The notes below the pieces were generated by a model. The model saw only the letters and a program-made list of their open reading frames with translations, did no database searches and was not told the origin of the DNA. The position numbers were made by a program, and so were the translations under genes. From CBDAPI01 sp964565865 (lineage in GTDB: Bacteria; Acidobacteriota; UBA6911; RPQK01; CBDAPI01): 28,698 bases of DNA. The stretch covers positions 1 through 28,698 of the forward strand of contig CAZMGM010000028.1 in the NCBI GenBank assembly GCA_964565865.1, in the 5' to 3' direction. Position 1 is the stretch's first letter; each line of letters begins with the position of its first letter. Below, one piece after another: positions 23,203 through 28,698 of the stretch.

Positions 23203-25272
23203 ATGAGGGCGTCGCCAGAGGAAGTCCCTGCGCGGATCGAGAAGCTGAGGAGCGAGCTCGAAAAACACAATCATCGCTACTACATCCTGGACGATCCGTC
23301 CATAAGCGACGCGGAATATGATCTGAAGTTTCGGGAGCTGGTGGACCTCGAAACCTCACACCCTCACCTGATCAGTCCGGATTCGCCGACTCAGAGAATT
23401 GGTGCGAAACCGAGCACGAAGTTTAAGAAAGTCGCGCATCGGGCTCCAATGCTCAGCCTGGCGAACGCTTTCTCTGGAGAAGACCTGCTGGACTTTTCTG
23501 GCCGGATCACCCGAATCCTGGGGGAGAGCTCGATCGACTTTGTGTCCGAATTGAAAATCGACGGTGCTGCTGTCTCCCTGACCTATCAGGAAGGCTTGTT
23601 ATCTGTGGGTGCCACTCGGGGAGATGGTCGGTTTGGAGAAGATGTCACGGATAATCTGCGCACGATCAGGACGATCCCCCTGAGACTAAAGGGAAGCCTC
23701 CGAATTCCGGATCTCGTTGAGGTCCGAGGGGAGGCGTACCTCCCCTTGTCCGCTTTTCAGGCAATGAACATTGATCGGGAGGCCAAAGGCAGAACGGCTT
23801 TTGCGAACCCCCGAAACGCTGCGGCCGGAGCGCTGCGCCAGCTCAAAGCCACTGTGACCGCCCGCAGACCCCTGGCCTTTTTCCCCTATGCAATCGGGTA
23901 TCTGGAAGGGTTCGAGATCTCGACTCAGTGGGAGGCTCTGGAGCTTCTGGAACAGTGGGGATTCAGAGTGAATCTCCACTGTCGGCGCCATGGATCGATG
24001 AACCGGGTGATCGAGTACTGTCGGGAATACGAGAGTAGGCGTCAGGAAATGGACTACGAATTTGACGGGGTTGTCGTAAAGGTGGATCGTCTCGATTATC
24101 AGAGACGCTTGGGCAGTGTTGCACGGGATCCCCGCTGGGCAATGGCCTTTAAATTTCCCAGTGAGGTGGCAGTGACGCGACTCCAGAAGATCGGAATCAA
24201 CGTAGGGCGGACCGGTGCCCTAAATCCGTATGCAATTCTCGAGGCGGTTCAGGTCGGAGGGGTCACCGTTCGCCAGGCTACCCTGCACAATGAAGACGAC
24301 ATAAGAAAGAAAGACATTCGGGCAGGTGACCTAGTCAGGGTAAAGAGAGCGGGAGATGTCATCCCGCAGGTTGTAGGCCCGGTGATCAGCCAGCGGACTG
24401 GTACGGAGAAGAAGTTTCGCTACCCCACTACCTGCCCGAAATGTAGTTCAGAGATCGTGCGGCTTCAGGACGAGGCGACGGTCTACTGTCCGAACGCGAG
24501 TTGTCCCGCGCAGAGACTCGAGAAGCTGAAGCATTTCGTAAGTCGTGGAGCGATGGACATTCGAGGACTAGGCCAGCAGACGATTAAGAAAATGATCAAT
24601 GCCCACCTCATAGCTGATGCCGGAGACCTGTACTCTCTGACGGCTGATCAAATCTCCGATCTGCCTGGTTTCACCAGGGAGGGGCCGGGTTCTGCAGATA
24701 AAGGAAAGTCCACTCGCAACCTGCTGAGCAGTCTGCAAGAGAGCAAGGGGGAGCCGTTTACCAGAGTTCTGTTCGCTCTCGGGATTCGGCACGTGGGAGA
24801 AGGCATTGCCCGACTGCTGGTGCAACACTTCCGCAGTATCGATTCTCTTTCCAATGCCGACTTCAAAGAGATTGCGATGGTTCACGGCATAGGGCCCGAG
24901 ATCGCGGGCAGTGTGCAAGCCTATTTGGATCAACCTTCCAATCTCCTATTCATTGGGAAGCTCCGTGAGGCAGGGCTGAAACTCCGAACGGATGGGTCGG
25001 TCTCGGCCGAGCGTCTCCTTGAGGGGAAAACCTTTGTGATCACCGGAACGCTGCCCGGCCTGAGTCGACGGGAGGCGAAAGAGGCAATCCAGCGCCGGGG
25101 TGGAAAAGTAACGGCGTCGGTCTCTTCCGTGACTACTTATGTCGTTGTTGGCGATAAGCCGGGTTTGAAGGTAGGAAAGGCCCGAGAACTGGGAGTGGAG
25201 ACGATCAACGAGGTCGGTCTTCGGGGTCTTCTACAAGATGTGGGTGGGGACCTTTTCGGTCGTTTCGAATAG
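23203..25272 (+). CDS. ligA: NAD-dependent DNA ligase
   Basis: Seals nicks in replication and repair. The Ia domain (HNHRYYILDDPSISDAEYD), the adenylated lysine K118 in SELKIDGAA, VRGEAYLP, FANPRNAAAGALRQL, GVVVKVD and WAMAFKFP form the nucleotidyltransferase core. The OB fold has NVGRTGALNPYAIL, then a C4 zinc finger (CPKCSSEIV ... CPNASCPAQ), helix-hairpin-helix repeats and a C-terminal BRCT domain (LEGKTFVITGTLPGLSRREAKEAIQRRGGKV). 689 residues, normal. ATG 23203 is chosen because the family starts just before the Ia helices; the frame is open further upstream without conservation. TATAGT at 23188-23193 ends only about 10 bases before the ATG, so a nearly leaderless mRNA is possible. Confidence 0.96.
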   Translation: MRASPEEVPARIEKLRSELEKHNHRYYILDDPSISDAEYDLKFRELVDLETSHPHLISPDSPTQRIGAKPSTKFKKVAHRAPMLSLANAFSGEDLLDFSGRITRILGESSIDFVSELKIDGAAVSLTYQEGLLSVGATRGDGRFGEDVTDNLRTIRTIPLRLKGSLRIPDLVEVRGEAYLPLSAFQAMNIDREAKGRTAFANPRNAAAGALRQLKATVTARRPLAFFPYAIGYLEGFEISTQWEALELLEQWGFRVNLHCRRHGSMNRVIEYCREYESRRQEMDYEFDGVVVKVDRLDYQRRLGSVARDPRWAMAFKFPSEVAVTRLQKIGINVGRTGALNPYAILEAVQVGGVTVRQATLHNEDDIRKKDIRAGDLVRVKRAGDVIPQVVGPVISQRTGTEKKFRYPTTCPKCSSEIVRLQDEATVYCPNASCPAQRLEKLKHFVSRGAMDIRGLGQQTIKKMINAHLIADAGDLYSLTADQISDLPGFTREGPGSADKGKSTRNLLSSLQESKGEPFTRVLFALGIRHVGEGIARLLVQHFRSIDSLSNADFKEIAMVHGIGPEIAGSVQAYLDQPSNLLFIGKLREAGLKLRTDGSVSAERLLEGKTFVITGTLPGLSRREAKEAIQRRGGKVTASVSSVTTYVVVGDKPGLKVGKARELGVETINEVGLRGLLQDVGGDLFGRFE

Positions 25273-25290
25273 GGAAAAGGGATTCACTCT

Positions 25291-25473
25291 ATGGAAGTGT
25301 GCCGGAATTGTGACTATGCTGTGCCTGACAGATCGGCCAGGTGTCCCTACTGTGGCTACCAGTTGACAAATCCTTTGTGGAAAAAGGTGGGGGCATGGTT
25401 GTTGCTGGTATTGATTGCGTGGGGGTTAGTGAAGTGTAATCTCCGACTGATGCAGGGACTGGACAAGTTCTAG
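25291..25473 (+). CDS. Zinc-ribbon membrane protein, 60 residues
   Basis: The N-terminus has a double-CxxC zinc ribbon (C4, C7, C18, C21 in VCRNCDYAVPDRSARCPYCGY) followed by a single hydrophobic helix (VGAWLLLVLIAWGLV) and a short polar tail. A purine-rich GGGAAAAGGG precedes the ATG. It follows ligA by 18 bases and is likely cotranscribed. Short zinc-ribbon/TM proteins are common and of unknown function. This is the last gene before the accessory patch. Confidence 0.75.
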   Translation: MEVCRNCDYAVPDRSARCPYCGYQLTNPLWKKVGAWLLLVLIAWGLVKCNLRLMQGLDKF

Positions 25474-25490
25474 TCAGCCACTCCCCACCC

Positions 25491-25592
25491 TGTGTCACCT
25501 TGTTTCATCCTGTTTCACAGTTTCCTGTGTAACCCCTTTAATATAAACTAATGAAGTATTCATTGTGTTTCATATTGTTTCACTTTGTTTCA
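25491..25592. repeat. Two clusters of 10-bp-phased TGTTTCA heptamers
   Basis: TGTGTCA at 25491 and TGTTTCA at 25501 and 25511 form one cluster; TGTTTCA at 25566, 25576 and 25586 form the second. Spacing inside each cluster is exactly 10 bp, and the clusters lie 55 bp apart, so all sites face one side of the helix. Between them is AT-rich sequence with an exact inverted repeat AATGAA-GTA-TTCATT (25550-25564). The position just before an integrase gene suggests integrase arm-type or regulatory sites. Confidence 0.65.
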
Positions 25593-25608
25593 AGGGCGTC
25601 CACGAAAT

Positions 25609-25630
25609 ATTATGACCAAATTATGACCAA
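25609..25630. repeat. Tandem 11-bp repeat upstream of integrase
   Basis: ATTATGACCAA occurs twice, end to end, 22 bases before the integrase ATG. It may be an operator or part of an attachment site; nothing in the sequence decides. Confidence 0.55.
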
Positions 25631-25652
25631 ATCTTAGACTGACAATTGCCTG

Positions 25653-26905
25653 ATGAGAGAAATCAAGCACCTGACCGCCCCCTTTGTGCGCGCTGCTAAG
25701 AGCAGATCGGGCGAGTTGTGGGGAATCGTTGATGCAGGATTCAACGCCCGTGGTCAAATGGTCCTGCGTATCAGCCCTAAGGGGCTGAAGACGTTCACGT
25801 TCAGATCCTACAACCCAGCCGGCCTGCAGAGACGTTACGGCATGGGCCACTATCCTGGTCTGAGTCTTGCCAAGGCCAGGGAGAAGGCCCTGATCCTCTC
25901 TGGCCGAGTGGCCAGCGGGGAGGACCCGGCCGAGGACCGCTTGAGGCAGAAACAGGCGGCCCGGGAAGCTATGCGCTTTCGGGAACTGGCCAGCCTCTAT
26001 CTGCGCGACCACGCAAAACTCCACAAGGTACTGAGTAGTCAGCAAGCGGACAAGCGGATCATCGAAAAGGATCTGCTGCCAGTCTTGGGAGACCGGGACA
26101 TCCGGTTGATTGCTCGGGCGGATGTCGTGAAGGTCACGGATGCTATCGTAGCCCGCGGCTCCAAAGTGATGGCAAACCGGACACGGGCGCTTCTGAGTAC
26201 TATTTTTACGTTCGCTCGAAATAAAGGCTATCGGCCTGTAGACAGTGTGAACCCTGCCAAGATGTGCCCTTGCCAGGAGGCAAGGAAAAGAGCCGTGAGC
26301 GTGTCCTGAGCAGGCAGGAAATTGCGACCTTGTGGAAGGCTTTAAAGGGCTTCGAGGAGCCGATGGCACCGATCTATCGGTTCATGCTCTTAACAGGGCA
26401 ACGCAGCGGTGAAATCAAAGCCATGAGCTGGAAGGAGATCGACTGGGAGGAAGAGCTCTGGATTATTCCAGGCCGGAAGATGAAGAACTGACGAGAGCAC
26501 AGGGTTCCATTGTCACGAGTAGTGATGAAACACTTGAAAAAACTCAGGAAAGAAACAACGAGTGCTGACTGGGTCTTTCCTTCCAGATTCCAGAACAAGA
26601 CGCACCGTAAGACCGTTGCTAGGGCAACGGAGCGGCTGCGAAAATCCTTGGGGTCGAGTCTCGACCATTTCACCGCACACGATCTCCGGCGAACGGTTGG
26701 TACCGAGCTCTCCAAGCTAGGAATTGATGATGTGGTGATAGCCAAGATTTTGGGCCACACGCAGCATGATAATAGTCGAAAGGTCACGTCCGTCTATAAT
26801 CGCTGGGAGAAGCTGCCGGAGATGCGCGAAGCACTGGAAAGATGGGCATCGAAGCTCGAACAGGTCACCACAGATGTGCCCGCCAAAGTTGGGAAGAGCC
26901 GTTAG
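25653..26905 (+). pseudogene. Broken tyrosine integrase (Arm DUF4102 / P4-type)
   Basis: Originally about 415 residues. First part: an arm-binding DUF4102-like domain (GQMVLRISPKGLKTFTFRSYN, YGMGHYPGLSLAKAREKA) and the core-binding SAM-like domain (FRELASLYLRDHAKLHKVLSSQ...ALLSTIFTFARNKGYRPVDSVNPA). Around 26260 the frame shifts; the new frame continues PLPGGKEKSRERVLSRQEIATLWKAL and MLLTGQRSGEIKAMSWKEIDW. At 26489-26491 an in-frame TGA interrupts GRKMKN*REHRVPLS, after which the same frame carries HDLRRTVGTELSKLGIDDVVIAKILGHTQ and SVYNRW. The catalytic residues (R in GQRSGE, HxLRR, LGH and Tyr in VYNRW) survive, so decay is recent. The gene probably inserted the adjoining accessory DNA. Confidence 0.85.
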
Positions 26906-26938
26906 CGCTTAGTTTTACTCAGTTACGGAGGAGTAGAA

Positions 26939-27031
26939 ATGAACAAGTTGAAAAGTTTTTCTATTGGACTGATGGTTCTAGCTATCGGCATTGTTTTCTC
27001 TTCATGTGCTCTTAGACACCTCATCCCTTAA
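26939..27031 (+). CDS. Short lipoprotein-like ORF, possibly a decayed gene start
   Basis: GGAGGAG lies five bases before an ATG opening 30 codons: a basic start MNKLKSF, hydrophobic SIGLMVLAIGIVF and lipobox-like SSC, then CALRHLIP and TAA. The mature peptide would be only eight residues. Frames after the stop (27032 to about 27148) contain protein-like stretches in more than one frame, for example TSKSGGGG in one and GTSTPGTGVSKKHVELVEGLGKRRI in the frame of the signal, so a longer lipoprotein gene broken by frameshifts is plausible. Entericidin-like tiny lipoproteins are the alternative. Confidence 0.4.
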   Translation: MNKLKSFSIGLMVLAIGIVFSSCALRHLIP

Positions 27032-27150
27032 AGATAGAACAGCGATCGCTCCAACAAGTAAGAGTGGAGGAGGCGGGGCACATCTACCCCTGGTACTGGT
27101 GTGTCCAAAAAACATGTGGAGCTCGTTGAAGGTCTAGGAAAGAGGCGCAT

Positions 27151-27633
27151 ATGAAGATTGTTGCTGCTTTCACCCTGATCGCCCTGATTGTTGTGGGTGG
27201 CACAGAATCACTCCGCGGTCTGCCTGCTGATCCTGCACCGGTTGTCTTTACTCAGTCCAAGCTGGCCGTCCGTAAACCGGATGGCAAGCGGGATCTGGTA
27301 CGCACTGACATTCACATTTACGATGACCGCATCGAGATTCTTAAAAATGGCAAGCGAGAGGTCCTCGAAACCATTAGTTATGATCAGATTCAGGGGACGC
27401 AATACTCCTACTCCAAGAGCCCGCGGTGGAAATCAGGGCTCGGGGTGGCCCTCGTCGCCGGAGTGTTCGCCCTCCCGTTCTTCTTCATGAAGGGCAAAAA
27501 GCACTGGTTTACCATCCAGCAGGAGGGTGACTATGTTGTTCTCAAACTGGACAAGCGGATCTACCGCGAACTGATCGCGGCCTTTGAGTCGAAATCCGGC
27601 GTGGACGTGGAGCGTCTCAAGGAAGAAGATTAG
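27151..27633 (+). CDS. Exported or membrane protein with PH-like domain
   Basis: A 160-residue protein. GGAAAGAGG precedes the ATG at a suitable distance. An N-terminal signal segment (MKIVAAFTLIALIVVGG) is followed by a beta-rich part (TDIHIYDDRIEILKNGKREVLETISYDQIQGTQYSYSKS), one membrane helix (SGLGVALVAGVFALPFFFM, about 95-113), and another beta/helix part (KKHWFTIQQEGDYVVLKLDKRIYRELIAAFESKSGVDVE). The order 'basic-strand, IPYDRI-like, membrane hairpin, LTI..., terminal helix ending in TG-x-x-VE' resembles bacterial PH-like domains. Function unknown. A duplicated tail of another gene starts three bases after its stop. Confidence 0.65.
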   Translation: MKIVAAFTLIALIVVGGTESLRGLPADPAPVVFTQSKLAVRKPDGKRDLVRTDIHIYDDRIEILKNGKREVLETISYDQIQGTQYSYSKSPRWKSGLGVALVAGVFALPFFFMKGKKHWFTIQQEGDYVVLKLDKRIYRELIAAFESKSGVDVERLKEED

Positions 27634-27636
27634 AGT

Positions 27637-27664
27637 CAGATGGCGACCATTGACCACTTTAACC
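27637..27664 (+). repeat. Orphan copy of the C-terminal coding tail of the last gene
   Basis: These 28 bases match 28610-28637, the end of the exported 239-residue protein, at 26 positions. In the same reading the orphan copy gives QMATIDHFNHPWKK before TAA, against QMAIIDDFNR in the intact gene. It has no attached gene, so it is the remnant of a paralogue or of a duplication lost by deletion. Confidence 0.65.
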
Positions 27665-27679
27665 ATCCCTGGAAAAAAT

Positions 27680-27739
27680 AACAGAGCGGCTGCGAAAATC
27701 TGTTAGAGCCCAAATTTACTCAGTTAAGGTAGAGTAGAG
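27680..27739 (+). pseudogene. Internally deleted second copy of the integrase 3' end
   Basis: Bases 27680-27700 repeat integrase bases 26626-26646 with one mismatch (GAGCGGCTGCGAAAATC exact, encoding ERLRKS). One base later, 27702-27739 aligns without gaps to 26901-26938, the integrase stop and its downstream sequence, at 29 of 38 positions with TTTACTCAGTTA exact. The 254 bases between these parts in the left copy are missing here. It is therefore a deleted duplicate of the integrase end. Confidence 0.7.
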
Positions 27740-27750
27740 GGGAAACCAGT

Positions 27751-27851
27751 CCTGCGCCTCTTTCTCCTTCCGGTCCAGCAGCCAAATGAGTTCAGCTTGC
27801 TGACATCGAGGAGCTGAACTCATCTGGACTGGGAGGAGAAAGAGGCACAGG
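27751..27851. repeat. 101-bp near-perfect hairpin
   Basis: The left arm (27751-27797) and right arm (27812-27851) pair over 40 positions with only three mismatches, two of which would be G-U pairs in RNA, plus a seven-base bulge (CAGCCAA) on the left and a 14-base loop. Outer part CCTGYGCCTCTTTCTCC, inner part ATGAGTTCAGCT. It lies about 70 bases upstream of the last gene. Candidates are an inverted duplication, a MITE or a structured leader RNA. Confidence 0.75.
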
Positions 27852-27922
27852 GTGAAGACAAAGTTGTGAAAATCCGATGATTCTGAACAGTTTTTATGCC
27901 GTACACCGCTATAGGGTAGAAC

Positions 27923-28642
27923 ATGCTTCACAGGGCTCTGTTAATTGGTCTTGCAACGACCGTTTTGATGTTCGCCAGTTCCTTGGCGGTCGAGGACTGG
28001 GGCAAGAAGACCTGCAAGCAGGCGGAAAGGAAGAACCGCCGGGCTTATCAAGCCTCCTACAAGGAGAAAGCCAGCCTCAGAGGAATTGTGAATTCTATGG
28101 TAGGTGCAACAACTTCGTGCATCACATTCCATCTGGTTTCACCAGAAGGGATGAAGAGTCTTGTATGCGATTCAAAGGATGTGGGAAGGCTGACTGCGGA
28201 GGAAGCTGAGGCCTTGTACCAGAGGCGACTTGCGGCACACCGGTCGGGTTATATTCCGGTTCTCATCCAAATCGAAAACCAGGTTAATGGCCCTCACGGC
28301 CTATCGTGGGAGTACGGGGGTGATGCGAGTGAAGCCCGTGGTGTCTATCTCCAAGACAAAAACAATTCTGACCACTTTCTGCGCGAAGTTGGGAGAAAAC
28401 GTGAGGAGCTGTTTGTGGGTTATGACGAATGGTCTCGAACCTGGCAAGGATCTCTGCCTGTAGACAGCCTTATAGTCCTCTTTCCCTACGACGCAGGGTT
28501 CTTTTCGAGCACCAAACGAATTGAGATTGAACTTCGCTACGGTGGTGCGCAGGGGAAAAAGAAGAGGCGGAGAACATTCCCCAAGAAAATGGGGCAACTG
28601 CTAGTGGAGCAGATGGCGATCATTGACGACTTTAACCGTTAG
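27923..28642 (+). CDS. Exported protein of unknown function, 239 residues
   Basis: Starts with a signal peptide (MLHRALLIGLATTVLMFASSLAVED, likely cut after SSLA). The mature part is charged, with three cysteines (C31, C66, C82), a region LTAEEAEALYQRRLAAHRSGYIPVLIQIEN, beta-rich middle SEARGVYLQDKNNSDHFLREVG and a basic stretch GKKKRRRTFPKKMGQ before LLVEQMAIIDDFNR. No family recognised. GGGTAG lies before the ATG and TATAGG slightly upstream. Its last 28 coding bases have an orphan copy at 27637. It belongs with the accessory patch behind the integrase. The remaining bases to the window end show nothing. Confidence 0.6.
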   Translation: MLHRALLIGLATTVLMFASSLAVEDWGKKTCKQAERKNRRAYQASYKEKASLRGIVNSMVGATTSCITFHLVSPEGMKSLVCDSKDVGRLTAEEAEALYQRRLAAHRSGYIPVLIQIENQVNGPHGLSWEYGGDASEARGVYLQDKNNSDHFLREVGRKREELFVGYDEWSRTWQGSLPVDSLIVLFPYDAGFFSSTKRIEIELRYGGAQGKKKRRRTFPKKMGQLLVEQMAIIDDFNR

Positions 28643-28698
28643 CTCCCATCACGGGGACACATAGATTTCCAGATCATCCATTTTCCAGGTATTCCTTT

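Noticed and set aside
25491..25592. CRISPR-like array from the TGTTTCA repeats
   Set aside because: Units are only 7 bp at 10-bp spacing with no spacers of usual length and no cas genes.
26255..26275. Programmed frameshift in the integrase
   Set aside because: No slippery heptamer or downstream structure is obvious, and a separate TGA further on shows that the gene is simply broken.
26489..26491. TGA recoding (selenocysteine or reassigned codon) in the integrase
   Set aside because: TGA ends other genes in the window normally (thiL, tlyA), and the position would be a loop residue between strands, not a cysteine site.
26901..28642. Integron cassettes with attC sites (GTTAG near gene ends)
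   Set aside because: The GTTAG motifs do not complete the GTTRRRY core, have no matching RYYYAAC partner, and the integrase lacks the integron-specific context.

Overview
The window is a mid-to-high GC bacterial chromosome segment, mostly housekeeping genes (1-25473) followed by a degraded accessory patch (about 25490 to the end). Several predicted lipoproteins and exported proteins suggest a Gram-negative type envelope. Gene content and order (nrdR-thiL, accD-folC, xseA-xseB-ispA-tlyA, a three-piece acyl-CoA carboxylase) fit Acidobacteriota or a related deep lineage, but this is inference; there is no rRNA or other marker here to fix the taxon.

Layout. 1-621 is the end of a CPBP membrane protease, overlapping tail to tail with rnc. 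On the minus strand run nrdR, thiL, a DUF2062 membrane protein and an exported HExxH/TPR protein as a tightly coupled operon, then a second exported TPR protein and rnc. After a gap with a repeat and a truncated LiaF-like gene fragment come a nucleoside phosphorylase-type gene (+), then thrC and nadB (minus pair), a small lipoprotein, a transaldolase-like aldolase, and the carboxylase genes: carboxyltransferase, biotin carboxylase and biotin carrier protein. folC and accD lie on the opposite strand. xseA, xseB, ispA and tlyA follow (isoprenoid precursor elongation, exonuclease VII, rRNA methylation), but dxs, which often sits between ispA and tlyA, is absent. Next are an IscU-like protein, a SAM hydroxide adenosyltransferase, a tiny zf-HC2-like protein, ligA and a zinc-ribbon membrane protein.

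The accessory patch starts with two clusters of TGTTTCA heptamers at exact 10-bp spacing and an 11-bp tandem repeat, followed by a tyrosine integrase broken by one frameshift and one in-frame TGA. Behind it are small exported proteins mixed with scraps: a second, internally deleted copy of the integrase 3' end, a duplicated C-terminal tail of the last gene, and a 101-bp near-perfect hairpin.

The most unusual signal is a dispersed repeat beginning TAGCAG(T/C)C(C/T)G, present at six sites either as a short hairpin or as a longer element of 154-278 bp with inverted ends. At five of these sites its first three bases are the TAG stop codon of the adjoining gene. An unrelated 105-bp inverted-repeat element (ends CTAGTGYACTGTCCGAAAAG) does the same for the SAM hydroxide adenosyltransferase gene. 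This suggests small elements that settle at, or are kept at, CTAG/TTAG stop codons, where they add a 3' hairpin without harming the protein.
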